From the NCBI GenBank assembly GCA_963739985.1, contig CAVUCE010000001.1, positions 186,001 to 250,000 of the forward strand: a DNA stretch of 64,000 nucleotides, given 5' to 3'. Under the pieces are notes generated by a model. That model had not been told where the DNA came from. It made no database searches and saw only the letters and a program-made list of their open reading frames with translations. A program made the translations under genes and the position numbers. This DNA is from CAVUCE01 sp963739985 (GTDB lineage Bacteria > Bacteroidota > Ignavibacteria > Ignavibacteriales > Ignavibacteriaceae). Below, in pieces: positions 8,625-18,655 of the stretch (its first letter is position 1; each line of letters opens with the position of its first letter).

Positions 8625-11600
8625 ATGAAACTAACACGATTAAATCTTCTCTTAGCATTTGCAATTTGTGGAATAATAACAGTCCTTTTTACTAATGCAA
8701 TGAATACACAAAAAAAAGAAGTAGCTAATCGACAGAATATTTCTAAAGAGGAAGAGTTCTCAAATGAAGCAGAAGAAAGAAACAAATTTATATTTAGGCT
8801 TTTAAGAGACCCGGCAACAAACTCAATTCCTTATCATGCACGGCAAAAGGAGCTGAAATATGCAGAGGAACTTTCATCAAAAAATAAATTACTAAAAGCA
8901 TCTTCAATTAACACTATGCAATGGAAAGAGGCGGGTCCGGTTGATGTAGGTGGAAGAACAAGGGCTTTAGCTGTTGATGTAGCAAATTCAAACATTATTA
9001 TTGTAGGCGGAATTTCGGGGGGTATATGGAAATCAACAGATAACGGCAATACCTGGAAAATGAAAAGCAGAACTGATCAAGTATTAAGTGTTACTTCGGT
9101 AGCGCAAGATCCTAGAGCGGGGCATACAAATACATGGTTTTATTGTGGGGGAGAATTTACTGCAAACTCAGCATCCGCTAACTTCACCGCTTATTTTTTA
9201 GGCAATGGCGTTTATAGATCAACAGACAACGGAGAAACCTGGAATGTTATTCCAAGCACTTTAGATAGTAATACTGCACAATGGAGTTCCCCATATGACA
9301 ATACGTCAAAAATTGTTGTTAATCCGGCAACAGGAAGTGTTTTTGTTGCTTCCAATGGATTTGGTATTTTTAGATCAAAGAATGGTGGAGATAACTTTAG
9401 CTTAAATTTGGGAGGAACTAATGAACACATTTTTAGTGATGTTGTAGCATGCAGCAATGGGACTCTTATTGCTACTGTCTCATCACCATTTAAAGGAATT
9501 ACTGCAACTATAAATCCCGGAATATATAAATCAACTAATGATGGTGATAATTGGACAGAAATTACACCTAACAATTTCCCTTCTACAAATGAAAGAACAG
9601 TACTGGGTGTTACAGCAGCGAATCCTGATATTGTTTATGCTCTAACAAATAGCGGCCAGGTAGATGCCGATAAGCATGAAATAACAAATTTTTATAAAAT
9701 TACAATATCATCAGGTGCTTCAGAAGATAGATCAAATAATCTTCCTAATTTTATAAATTCAGGAGAGCCATATGCTAGTCAGGGAATCTATAGTTCACAA
9801 GGAAATTATGATATGGCAATCGCAGTAAAACCGGATGATGAAAATTTTGTCCTCATTGCTGGAACTTCCTTATTCCGTTCAACAGACGGTTTTTCAACAA
9901 AACCAACCGATATAAAGAAAACATGGATTGGTGGTTATCATCCTGTTTATTTTGGTTATCCCAATTTCCATCCCGATATTCATTCATTTTCATTCGATCC
10001 TAATAATCCGAAAAAAATGTGGTGGGGAAATGACGGAGGGTTAGTATATACTTCTGACATTACTAATACATCTTATTCGGATTATTTTCCATGGGAAAAT
10101 AAAAATAACGGATATAATGTTACACAATTTTATATGATAGCTATCCCTAATGAAGCGAACGACAATCGTATCATGGGTGGCGCCCAGGATAATGGAACTC
10201 CTTTCTTTACGTTCGATGGGACTAATACAAGTAATTATATGGATGAAAGTTCCGGTGATGGAATGTGGGCTTATTTTGGGAAAGATTTTGCTTACGCTTC
10301 CGTGTACAACGGGAAAATTTTCCGGTTAAAATATAATCAAAATAATCAGCCTGATTGGAATGCAGGAGAGTCTACTATTTTCCCCACAGATGCAGTTAAT
10401 CAAATGTTTGTAAATCCATATGTCATTGATCCGGTTGATGAAAATATTATGTATTACCCGGCTGGTGGCGATTTATGGAGAAATAATTCTCTTAATTCAA
10501 TTCCCGATGGGCAAAATGGGACTAAAATAGGATGGACAAAATTAGCAAATTTAACTTTACCACAAGGATCAATTATAACTACATTATCAGCCTCCACTTC
10601 GCCTGCGCATGTTTTGTATTACGCAAGTACAGATTTTAATTCTGCTCCAAAAGTATATAAACTTGCGAATGCCAATACAGCTACTTCTGGTGCTGTTGAC
10701 ATTTCTATTCCTAATGTTTCGCAAGGAGCGTATATCTATAATATTGCAGTTAACCCTGATAATGCAGATGAAATAATGGTTGTGATGTCTAATTACAATA
10801 TTGTTGGTTTGTATCATTCTACAAACGGCGGTCAAACATACAATGCTGTTGAAGGAAATCTTGAAGGAACGAAACAAATTCCAGGTCCATCTTTAAGATG
10901 TGCAACTATATTACCTACAAATAACGGAACAACTTATTATTTGGCAACAAGCATAGGAGTGTTTTCTACAAACCAATTGAATAACAACAATACTCAGTGG
11001 GTTCAGGAAGGCGCCAATGTTATTGGAAACGTAGTAAGTGAATATATAACATCAAGGAAATCGGATGGTAAAGTAATTGTCGGGACACATGGAAGAGGGG
11101 CATTTGTGAGCTCATCAGGAAGTGGCAGTGCAGCGGCATTGAATTTAAATGTCAGTCAACTGAATATAGAAGTACTTCCAAATTCAACAAGATCAACAAA
11201 CTTTACAATCAGCAACCCAGGCGGCGCAAATTTATCATTTAATATTAGTGCAAGCGGTGGAGGAATTAATGTTGTTGATAAAAAGCCTCCGCAGATTAAT
11301 CTGACTCCTGCTTATACAATGAACAATGTTTTAGAAGCTCAAACAATCAAAATGTTTAAATCACGGGGAAATTTAAATACAAATCATATTACTTCATCTC
11401 CATCAAAAGTTACAGCAGATGAGTTGGTATTGGATGATGGAGATGCTTTTGCGGATGGCTACATAGGATTAGGCGGCAATGTATATTTTTATTGGAGAAA
11501 TGATTTTCAATTAACGAAAGATTTTTCTCTTGAGCAAGTTAGGTTTTATATGAAAACGGAAACTGCAAATACTAATCCTATGGAAATTGCAGTTGTTTTA

Positions 11601-12668
11601 GGTAATGGGACGATCTTGGTCGATACAACTTTTACTACTGAAGTATCTAGCACTGGTAAATGGTATGATTTCAAATTTCCAAATTATATCTTAAATAGTT
11701 TAAAATTTCAGAATGGAGACTTATTTTCAATTGTTGTCATCAGCTTAAATACAAATTTACAATTTCCAGCAGGTTATGATGATGATGGGCTGAAGCCCGG
11801 AAACAGTTATTATGCATATTACGATCCCTCTTTTGGAGGTTATTTTTCAGGTTGGGCAAATTTTAGTGCTATAGCTTCAAATGGTGCATTACTAATAAGA
11901 GCAGTTGGTAATTCAGGTGGCGGAACTACTAATCAGCCCCCAGTTGCCGTTGCACAGGTATCTCCTAATCAGGCTCAAATAAATGAGTCTGTATCTTTTA
12001 ATGGCTCCGGTTCTTATGATAATGATGGACAAATTAATAGTTACTTGTGGGAATTTGGAGACAATGCAACAAGTACTCAAGCGAATGCTACCCATTCATT
12101 CATGCAAACAGGTCAATACAATTATAAATTGACCGTCACTGATGATAAAGGTGCAACTAATCAAGCTGTAGGGCAAATTAATGTATCCGATCAATCATCT
12201 CCCTGGACTATAGCGCCCTCGAGCGGGAATGTCTCTGCCGGTGGTCAGCAGAATATTAAAGTCACATTTAACTCGCAAGGCCTTGCAGAAGGTAATTATC
12301 AGGGGCAGATTATGGTGAACAGCAACGGCGGTAATATGACAATGCCGGTAAGCATTTTGGTAAGCTCAACTGTTGATGTAAATGATAAAAATAATATTCT
12401 TGCATACAAACTTGATCAAAATTATCCCAATCCTTTCAATCCGCAAACAACAATTCATTGGAGCATTCCAAAAGAAAACAATGTAAAACTGGTTGTTTAT
12501 GATATTGAAGGAAAAGAAATTGCTACCCTGATTAACGGACATAAGCAGGCAGGAAATTATAACACAGTTTTTGATGCTTCAAATAAGTCATTTGCAAGCG
12601 GAGTATATTTTTACAGGATAAAGGCCGGAAATTATATAAATACAGGTAAAATGATATTAATGAAATAA
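8625..12668 (+). CDS. Large secreted Asp-box propeller protein with PKD and T9SS sorting domain
   Basis: The 1347-residue protein begins with a signal/anchor sequence (residues about 7-25). Repeated Asp-box motifs of sialidase/VPS10-type propellers lie near residues 131-145 (GGIWKSTDNGNTW), 195-210 (GVYRSTDNGETW), 299-313 (GIYKSTNDGDNW) and 727-740 (GLYHSTNGGQTY). An ASPM/Hydin-type Ig-like segment follows near 840-890, then a PKD domain near 1104-1188 (WEFGDNATSTQ, YNYKLTVTDDKG). The last 85 residues are a type A T9SS sorting domain (LDQNYPNPFNPQTT, ending KMILMK). No sialidase catalytic arginines could be assigned, so binding or scaffold function is as likely as hydrolysis. A 13-bp hairpin terminator follows. 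Confidence 0.9.
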   Translation: MKLTRLNLLLAFAICGIITVLFTNAMNTQKKEVANRQNISKEEEFSNEAEERNKFIFRLLRDPATNSIPYHARQKELKYAEELSSKNKLLKASSINTMQWKEAGPVDVGGRTRALAVDVANSNIIIVGGISGGIWKSTDNGNTWKMKSRTDQVLSVTSVAQDPRAGHTNTWFYCGGEFTANSASANFTAYFLGNGVYRSTDNGETWNVIPSTLDSNTAQWSSPYDNTSKIVVNPATGSVFVASNGFGIFRSKNGGDNFSLNLGGTNEHIFSDVVACSNGTLIATVSSPFKGITATINPGIYKSTNDGDNWTEITPNNFPSTNERTVLGVTAANPDIVYALTNSGQVDADKHEITNFYKITISSGASEDRSNNLPNFINSGEPYASQGIYSSQGNYDMAIAVKPDDENFVLIAGTSLFRSTDGFSTKPTDIKKTWIGGYHPVYFGYPNFHPDIHSFSFDPNNPKKMWWGNDGGLVYTSDITNTSYSDYFPWENKNNGYNVTQFYMIAIPNEANDNRIMGGAQDNGTPFFTFDGTNTSNYMDESSGDGMWAYFGKDFAYASVYNGKIFRLKYNQNNQPDWNAGESTIFPTDAVNQMFVNPYVIDPVDENIMYYPAGGDLWRNNSLNSIPDGQNGTKIGWTKLANLTLPQGSIITTLSASTSPAHVLYYASTDFNSAPKVYKLANANTATSGAVDISIPNVSQGAYIYNIAVNPDNADEIMVVMSNYNIVGLYHSTNGGQTYNAVEGNLEGTKQIPGPSLRCATILPTNNGTTYYLATSIGVFSTNQLNNNNTQWVQEGANVIGNVVSEYITSRKSDGKVIVGTHGRGAFVSSSGSGSAAALNLNVSQLNIEVLPNSTRSTNFTISNPGGANLSFNISASGGGINVVDKKPPQINLTPAYTMNNVLEAQTIKMFKSRGNLNTNHITSSPSKVTADELVLDDGDAFADGYIGLGGNVYFYWRNDFQLTKDFSLEQVRFYMKTETANTNPMEIAVVLGNGTILVDTTFTTEVSSTGKWYDFKFPNYILNSLKFQNGDLFSIVVISLNTNLQFPAGYDDDGLKPGNSYYAYYDPSFGGYFSGWANFSAIASNGALLIRAVGNSGGGTTNQPPVAVAQVSPNQAQINESVSFNGSGSYDNDGQINSYLWEFGDNATSTQANATHSFMQTGQYNYKLTVTDDKGATNQAVGQINVSDQSSPWTIAPSSGNVSAGGQQNIKVTFNSQGLAEGNYQGQIMVNSNGGNMTMPVSILVSSTVDVNDKNNILAYKLDQNYPNPFNPQTTIHWSIPKENNVKLVVYDIEGKEIATLINGHKQAGNYNTVFDASNKSFASGVYFYRIKAGNYINTGKMILMK

Positions 12669-12688
12669 TATTGTTTTGAATTGTGATA

Positions 12689-12719
12689 ACCTTGAGGGTT
12701 TTGGGGAAACCCTCAAGGT
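12689..12719 (+). terminator. Hairpin terminator after the large secreted protein gene
   Basis: A perfect 13-bp inverted repeat (ACCTTGAGGGTTT at 12689-12701 and its complement at 12707-12719) encloses a five-base loop, 20 bases past the stop codon. The downstream tract is T/A-rich rather than a pure T-run. Confidence 0.7.
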
Positions 12720-12950
12720 CTATATTATTTAGCACTATCTTCAAAATATTTTATCTTATAATTGTATATTAATGATTAAGTTACTCAACATTACATGAAA
12801 TTCATTTCTTCGAGCAAATATTTAAACATATAGCCAATTCATTGTGGAAAGAGGCTGGTTGTAGAAGTGAATTTGAGCCTAACCCCAAATTGTAGACAAA
12901 GAGAAAATCAACTATATTTGTAAAAAAGATATACGAGCAAACATGTCAGA

Positions 12951-13470
12951 AAAAGAATATTCAAAAAGAGATTTATAATTAACGTAATATTTTTTGCTGT
13001 CTTAATTCTTACTAGCCGGAGTAAAATATTAAAACCTCTAAGGAAAATACTGCCGTGTTGAAAAATATTGTTGTAATTTTACTTGTCTTAATTTGTTTTG
13101 AAATAAACGCACAAACTAATTCTGAGATAAGTCAAATACCAAAGTTTAAACTTACTCTAAACCAGAAAATCCCATCTACTTTTAATTATTATTACGCCGG
13201 AACAGATAATGTACGACAGCATCATTCATTTTGGAATATTACCGGCCAAGTATTTTCAGGAGCGGCAATTTCCATTGTTTTTACAACTCCAGTAATGTGG
13301 TTAGGAATAGCTGCCACCTGGAAAGGTAAACAAACTGACTTTGAGAATGCATCTGTTTCAGCCATAATTATTTCATCGTATTTATTCAGTACGGCATTAG
13401 GAGTTTACTGGGTTGCAAAAACGCAAAATCCCTCAATTTCGCTCTGGAGAATTGCGGGATATTCTCTAAT
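12951..13470 (+). repeat. Segmental duplication, copy 2 (partner at 7442-7960)
   Basis: This is the partner of 7442-7960. The left end holds only the last eight or nine codons of the lipoprotein gene (EKEYSKRDL-like), with no start and no upstream part. The downstream membrane-protein gene is intact here. Between the terminator at 12719 and 12950 I see nothing else recognisable. Confidence 0.8.
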
Positions 13471-13714
13471 CGGCGGTGCAATTGCTACTACGACAATTGG
13501 GATTATTTCATTTTATCATCAAAGATTTCCCGGTGAAGGTGGAGTCGTATTTCTTTTCCCATTAATTAGTTCAATTATATACACTACTTGCATAGCAGAA
13601 TGGCCTCAGCAAAAAGCGGTTACTCAATATTTTCATAAAACCAGTTTAACACATCAAGATTTAATAAATTCTTCGAAAATAATCGATCTTCCAATTTTAG
13701 ATTTAAGTTTATAA
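13055..13714 (+). CDS. Exported/membrane protein of unknown family
   Basis: The 219-residue product has a signal peptide (MLKNIVVILLVLICF, cleavage near NAQ) and about four further hydrophobic segments (near residues 67-90, 100-118, 132-155 and 165-180). The start is GTG at 13055, or TTG at 13058, with an AAGGA site about ten bases upstream; no ATG is available. It belongs to a duplicated segment whose other copy (7549) has decayed. It is convergent with the phosphoesterase gene, with seven bases between stops. Function is unknown. Confidence 0.6.
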   Translation: MLKNIVVILLVLICFEINAQTNSEISQIPKFKLTLNQKIPSTFNYYYAGTDNVRQHHSFWNITGQVFSGAAISIVFTTPVMWLGIAATWKGKQTDFENASVSAIIISSYLFSTALGVYWVAKTQNPSISLWRIAGYSLIGGAIATTTIGIISFYHQRFPGEGGVVFLFPLISSIIYTTCIAEWPQQKAVTQYFHKTSLTHQDLINSSKIIDLPILDLSL

Positions 13715-13721
13715 AATTGGT

Positions 13722-15164
13722 TCATTTCAAAAGAATCATTGAACTAGTCTTAACGCTATTTTTAAATATCAACTGATAATAATAAATTCCGCTACTCATA
13801 TTTGAAGCGTCAAAGTTTTCCGAATGTTTTCCGGCCTGTTGATTTCCGGAAACTAAAGTTTTTACTTCTTTCCCGAGAGTATTATAAACCTTAAGCGTAA
13901 CAAAACCTTCGGTTGGAATTTGATAAGATATATTTGTGCTAGGATTGAACGGATTAGGGTAATTTTGAAATAAAGCAAAATCATCGGGCTGAGATAACGT
14001 AACAGAAATTGCATTGCTGTAAACAAACGATCCTTCTAAATCAACTTGTTTAAGTCGGTAATCATATCTTGTTGAGTTGCTGTTTAAAGAATTATCTATA
14101 TAACTATATTTATGTCTTCTAGTACTCGATCCATGACCATTTATAAATGAAATGGTTTGCCAATTGCCGGTATTTCCATTTTCAAAAGCTCTTCTTTCAA
14201 TGTAAAAACCCTTATTATTTATTTCCGATTGAGTATTCCAATTTAATGTAACATTATTGCTTTTATATGAAGCTTCAAAACTTGTTAATTCTACCGGAAG
14301 AACTTGATCCCAACAATCAGTGATTGCTGAAGAATCGGCACTTGCGCCGGAATATCCAACACCGTACATATCCTCAACAGTCCTTAAAACATTAAGATGA
14401 TTAATCTTTTCTGAATAGCTTCCATTTTTTACCATTTCGCCAATAAATAAAGTTGCAATTTTATTTGCAGAAGTAAAATCATCCTCATCGAAGGTAAGTA
14501 TTAGTAGGCTGTTATTATTTTTCGCCCACTGAACGTAGCCATCTAAATTATTTTTTAACCATGTATCGCCGGCTGAAATTCTAGACGGATCGCTTCCGTT
14601 GTGCATATCGTTATTCTGATTTGGTATTACGAAAGATACTTGTGGAAGGTTATTGTAATCAGCGGGGAAATCAGTAAAAGGTTTATTTAAATTATTTGGA
14701 ATGCTATTTACAGAAGCACTTTGCCAATTTACCCATGGATTATGTTTTCGCTGATAATTACCCGAAGAGGCTCCGCTAAAACCGATAGAAGGCAAATCTT
14801 CAGAATAACCAGAAAACGTTATTCCTTTCTTCAATAGTTCCGCGCCAAGATTAGAAGTGGTGAAAGGAGTATTTGAAGGTAGATTATCACTTGTAACTCC
14901 TTGGTTGTTACCTGAGAAAAACCATAAATAATTTGGTTGACTAGGATGTGTAACTCCATGCGAATCAGTAAACAAAGCCGAATATGAATCAGAGACCAAA
15001 CTATTTATATAAGGAGCAGCACTACTGCCGATAATTTGAGAATAACCGTGATTTTCTTCGATGACTATGACAACATGATTAGGTTGAGGTAATTGAGCAA
15101 ATATTAATTCCGAAGTAAAGAAAAATAAGGCAGTAATAAATAATAAATATGTAAAGAATTTCAT
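13722..15164 (-). CDS. Secreted phosphoesterase (acid phosphatase/phospholipase C family) with T9SS sorting domain
   Basis: The 480-residue protein has a signal peptide (residues 1-23) and then a catalytic domain of the PF04185 phosphoesterase family. The motifs are IVIEENHGY (Glu36, Glu37, Asn38), HPSQPNY (73-79), PNQNNDMHNG (181-190), TFDEDDF (224-230) and INHLNVLRTVEDMYG (254-268). These supply the metal-binding and nucleophile region of the alkaline-phosphatase-like fold. Residues from about 290 form a beta-sandwich linker (LTSFEASYKSNNVTLNW). The end is a T9SS sorting domain (FQNYPNPFNPSTN, ending SSMILLK). It probably hydrolyses phosphate monoesters or phospholipids at the cell surface. 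Confidence 0.88.
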   Translation of the reverse strand: MKFFTYLLFITALFFFTSELIFAQLPQPNHVVIVIEENHGYSQIIGSSAAPYINSLVSDSYSALFTDSHGVTHPSQPNYLWFFSGNNQGVTSDNLPSNTPFTTSNLGAELLKKGITFSGYSEDLPSIGFSGASSGNYQRKHNPWVNWQSASVNSIPNNLNKPFTDFPADYNNLPQVSFVIPNQNNDMHNGSDPSRISAGDTWLKNNLDGYVQWAKNNNSLLILTFDEDDFTSANKIATLFIGEMVKNGSYSEKINHLNVLRTVEDMYGVGYSGASADSSAITDCWDQVLPVELTSFEASYKSNNVTLNWNTQSEINNKGFYIERRAFENGNTGNWQTISFINGHGSSTRRHKYSYIDNSLNSNSTRYDYRLKQVDLEGSFVYSNAISVTLSQPDDFALFQNYPNPFNPSTNISYQIPTEGFVTLKVYNTLGKEVKTLVSGNQQAGKHSENFDASNMSSGIYYYQLIFKNSVKTSSMILLK

Positions 15165-15544
15165 AATGGATCCTAATTCATGTTTGAATAAAAATGCTTT
15201 TTTGAAAAGAAATTATTAATCCGCTTAGATTGAAAGACAATATAACATAAACGTCTTTTATTCATTGTGAAATAAGATACTTAACAACAATAATAGGTTC
15301 TTATTTGTTTTTCTCGATTTAATCAGAGATTTTCTCAAATTCAGATAATTTATAAATGTATAACTAACTTTTCACTGCAAATATGACCTACTCTAAATAT
15401 GTTCTACAAAATAAATTCTATGGCTGATATTAGCCATAATGCTGATAATGTTAATTCATATCTTATAAAAAGAGCTAAAACAATAAGAAGTGTGATGGCA
15501 TGAAATTCGATTAATTCACTAAAAATATATTAAAAGTGAAGAAT
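15165..15544. promoter_or_regulatory. Divergent intergenic region with an inverted repeat
   Basis: This region separates the minus-strand phosphoesterase from the plus-strand glycan locus and must contain both promoters. It includes a perfect 7-bp inverted repeat (TATGGCT at 15419-15425 and AGCCATA at 15432-15438, spacer of six), about 110 bases before the first glycan gene. It could be an operator or a leader hairpin. No -35/-10 pair could be assigned with confidence. Confidence 0.35.
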
Positions 15545-16729
15545 ATGTTAAGTGAAGTTCAAAGTTCCGTTTTGACAGTATGTGAAGTAAAAAGTAAAAG
15601 AGATGATGAAATCTCTGAAAATATTTATGTTACACGACCTTCACTTCCTCCATTAGAAGAGTTTATCCCTTATTTGGAAGAAATTTGGAAAAGTCAAGTA
15701 CTTACAAATAACGGGCAATTTCATAAACAATTAGAGAAAGAATTAGCCGAATTTTTAGACGTTCCTTATGTATCACTTTTTTCTAATGGGACCTTAGCAC
15801 TGTTAATTGCTCTCCAAACTCTTAGAATAAACGGAGAAGTAATTACAACTCCATATAGTTTTGTAGCTACAACACATGCAATTCACTGGAACGGAATAAA
15901 ACCGGTTTTTGTCGATATAGACCCAATTAATTGTAATCTTGATCCTACCAAAATTGAATCAGCAATAACTCCTCAAACAACAGCGATTCTTCCAGTTCAT
16001 GTTTACGGAAATCCGTGCAATGTTACCGAAATAGAGAAAATTGCAGATAATTACGGATTAAAATTGATTTACGACGCTAGTCATGCTTTTAATGTTAAGA
16101 TCAATGGAACATCAGTTTTAAACTATGGTGATTTGTCTGTATTAAGTTTTCACGCAACAAAAGTCTTTACCACATTTGAAGGTGGAGCAATTATTTGCCA
16201 AGACGAAAAAACTAAACGCAGAATAGATTTTCTTAAAAATTTTGGTTTTGCTGATGAAGTAACTGTAGTAGCACCTGGTATTAACGCAAAAATGAACGAA
16301 GTACAAGCTGCAATGGGGCTTTTACAATTAAAATATGTCAACAGTAATTTGCAGCAAAGAAAAAGAATCTCTGATTTTTATAAATATGAATTAAAAAACA
16401 TAGATGGGATAAGATTTCAAGTAGGGATGGAATCTGTTAACCATAATTATGCGTATTTCCCAATTTTTGTTGAGAAGGAAAAATATGGAAGAGAGAGAGA
16501 TGAACTATATGATATTTTTCGCGCTAATAATATTTATGTTAGAAGATATTTCTATCCTTTGATTAGTCAATTTCCAACCTATCGTGATTTACCTTCGGCA
16601 AGAGCAGAGAATCTGCCTATAGCTGAAAATATAACAGGACAAGTTTTATGCTTACCAATTTACCCGGATTTAAAGTCAGATTCGTTGGATCTGATTGTTG
16701 CTTTACTAAAAGAGTATAAGAATGGATAA
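15545..16729 (+). CDS. DegT/DnrJ/EryC1/StrS family sugar aminotransferase
   Basis: The protein of about 394 residues is a PLP-dependent sugar aminotransferase of the DegT family. These enzymes put an amino group on keto-sugar nucleotides. The PLP lysine is in SFHATKVFTTFEGG (about Lys206), and the PLP-stacking Asp is in YDASHAF (about Asp177). VLTNNGQFHKQLEKEL and SNGTLALLIALQTL at the N-terminus are also typical. I use the ATG at 15545; a GTG at 15536 in the same frame is also possible and neither has a good binding site. It overlaps the ATP-grasp gene by eight bases, so product and neighbour are probably translated together. Confidence 0.88.
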   Translation: MLSEVQSSVLTVCEVKSKRDDEISENIYVTRPSLPPLEEFIPYLEEIWKSQVLTNNGQFHKQLEKELAEFLDVPYVSLFSNGTLALLIALQTLRINGEVITTPYSFVATTHAIHWNGIKPVFVDIDPINCNLDPTKIESAITPQTTAILPVHVYGNPCNVTEIEKIADNYGLKLIYDASHAFNVKINGTSVLNYGDLSVLSFHATKVFTTFEGGAIICQDEKTKRRIDFLKNFGFADEVTVVAPGINAKMNEVQAAMGLLQLKYVNSNLQQRKRISDFYKYELKNIDGIRFQVGMESVNHNYAYFPIFVEKEKYGRERDELYDIFRANNIYVRRYFYPLISQFPTYRDLPSARAENLPIAENITGQVLCLPIYPDLKSDSLDLIVALLKEYKNG

Positions 16730-17843
16730 AGCAGTAATAATATTCTCCGGATTTAATCAAAGAGCAGTAATTGCATTTATAAGAACTTTAGTGGCTGTTA
16801 ATGTACCTTTTGCAATAATTGCTAAATCAGAAAAGGATACAATATTTTCTACTATTTATAAAGATCATGTTGTGGCTGTTAGAAAATCTGTAGAGCTTGT
16901 TTTAACAGATGTATTAAATTGTATTAAAAAGATCAAAGACAATTTGCAATATAAAAGCTTTGTAATTGCACCTTCATCTGAAAACCTTAATAGATTTTTA
17001 TTAAAGCATAAAGAACAGACTACAAAATATAATTGCGAAATACCTCTCGTTGACATTTCAATTTATGAGAATATCTCGGATAAATTAAAATTCAGCAAAC
17101 TTTGCGACAACTTTGGAATACCGATTCCTGAAGAGATATCGGATCAACATAAATCAAAACTGCCTTTCGTTGCAAAACCCAAAAATTATATAGCAGCGGA
17201 CGGTAATATTCACAATCCATATTTAATTTTTAATGAGGAGAATAAAAAAGACTTTTTAAAAAATTGCAATCCTTCTGACTTCTATTATCAAAAATATCTT
17301 AATGGCAGAAGCTTTTATTTACTTTTCTATTTTTCCAAAGCCGGTAAAGTCCATAAATATTCTCAAGAAAACAAAATTCAACAAGCAGACGGTAAATCTA
17401 TAATAGGTGCAATCTCATCTGATATACATCATTCTTCTCAATTTGAAATCTATGAAAGGCTATTATTATCACTTGGATTTCATGGTTTGCTAATGATTGA
17501 AGTAATAAATGTTAATGATAAATATTATATGATAGAAGCGAATCCAAGATTCTGGGGACCGTCTCAATTATTTGCTGATGCAGGGATAAATCTTTTCATC
17601 CCTTTTCTGAAAGATCAAGCACTTCTGGATATGGATTTTCAGATCAAAGAATCTAAAAAGGAAGTAAAGTATTTTTGGTTTGGAGGTATAATTGATAACA
17701 TTAAAAGAAATAAAAATTTGAAATATTACTCCATTAAGGAGAATGAATTACTTAACGAACTTCCTTCATGGATTGAATCAGATATATATAGACGAGATGA
17801 TACGAATAAAATTTACAGTGAGGAGTTATTTCATACATGGTAG
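16722..17843 (+). CDS. ATP-grasp family ligase
   Basis: The 373-residue protein fits the ATP-grasp fold. There is a nucleotide-binding lysine in FVAKPKNY, a second region DFYYQKYLNGRSFYLLFYF, and the metal-binding strand MIEVINVNDKYYMIEANPRFW supplying the Glu and Asn ligands. ATP-grasp enzymes activate a carboxylate as acyl phosphate and join it to an amine or thiol. It overlaps the aminotransferase (8 bases) and the methyltransferase (7 bases). Plausibly it attaches an amino acid or other acid to the aminated sugar; that is inference from context. Confidence 0.8.
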   Translation: MDKAVIIFSGFNQRAVIAFIRTLVAVNVPFAIIAKSEKDTIFSTIYKDHVVAVRKSVELVLTDVLNCIKKIKDNLQYKSFVIAPSSENLNRFLLKHKEQTTKYNCEIPLVDISIYENISDKLKFSKLCDNFGIPIPEEISDQHKSKLPFVAKPKNYIAADGNIHNPYLIFNEENKKDFLKNCNPSDFYYQKYLNGRSFYLLFYFSKAGKVHKYSQENKIQQADGKSIIGAISSDIHHSSQFEIYERLLLSLGFHGLLMIEVINVNDKYYMIEANPRFWGPSQLFADAGINLFIPFLKDQALLDMDFQIKESKKEVKYFWFGGIIDNIKRNKNLKYYSIKENELLNELPSWIESDIYRRDDTNKIYSEELFHTW

Positions 17844-18610
17844 ATATGGAAGAGCTTTTAAGGCTTTATAATCAAACAAGTAAACATTCAAATTACCAGA
17901 TTTTATCAGAGAGACTTCGTTTAATATTTGATATTGATAAACTTAGAATTAAAACTCGATATGAACCGGAAAGATTGAGCTATATAAAAAAGAATATATC
18001 ATTTAAGCATAAATATTTCTTAGATGTTGGCGGTAATACGGGATACTTTTCATTTGAATTATTAGATCTCGGTGTAGAAAAAGTGCATTTTATTGAAGGA
18101 AATGCTATTCATGCGAAATTTGTAAGTAAATCAGCAGAAATAATCGGAGTTCATGATCGAATCGAAATATCTAACCAATATTTAACTTTTAAAGATGAGC
18201 TTGATGACAGAAAATACGATGTAATATTATTGTTAAATGTTTTACATCATTTGGGCGATGATTATGGAAATAAGAAAATATCCATAGAAAAAGCAAAAGA
18301 TAATATACTAACTCAAATTAATAGTTTAGCTGGAAGGACAAGTGAAATGGTCTTCCAATTAGGTTTTAATTGGAAGGGAAACATTACAACACCGCTTTTT
18401 AAGAATGGTACAAAATCTGAGATGATAGAATTTATAAAAAATGGAACTAAAGAATACTGGGAGGTTATTGCAATTGGAATTCCTGAAAGATGTAACGGTG
18501 GTATTGTTTATAAAGAATTGAATGAAAAAAATATTATTAGAGATGATTCACTTGGTGAATTTTTAAATAGACCAATTTTTATTCTTAAATCAAAATATCA
18601 TTTGGGCTAA
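17837..18610 (+). CDS. Class I SAM-dependent methyltransferase
   Basis: The 257-residue protein has SAM-binding motif I in FLDVGGNTGYFSFEL (residues 61-75), an acidic loop after the second strand (HFIEGNA) and motif IV as YDVILLLNVLHHLG. The AGGAG site at 17820-17824 supports the ATG at 17837, which overlaps the ATP-grasp stop codon. The substrate is unknown; position implies modification of the sugar or conjugate made by the two preceding enzymes. Confidence 0.82.
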   Translation: MVDMEELLRLYNQTSKHSNYQILSERLRLIFDIDKLRIKTRYEPERLSYIKKNISFKHKYFLDVGGNTGYFSFELLDLGVEKVHFIEGNAIHAKFVSKSAEIIGVHDRIEISNQYLTFKDELDDRKYDVILLLNVLHHLGDDYGNKKISIEKAKDNILTQINSLAGRTSEMVFQLGFNWKGNITTPLFKNGTKSEMIEFIKNGTKEYWEVIAIGIPERCNGGIVYKELNEKNIIRDDSLGEFLNRPIFILKSKYHLG

Positions 18611-18655
18611 ATTAGCTTTTGTAATTTTACCCTTATATAAATGTAAACTAATAAG

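Noticed and set aside
8405..8785. 126-codon minus-strand ORF opposite the lipoprotein and the large T9SS gene
   Set aside because: It overlaps two well-supported genes, has no binding site and reads as antisense of them.
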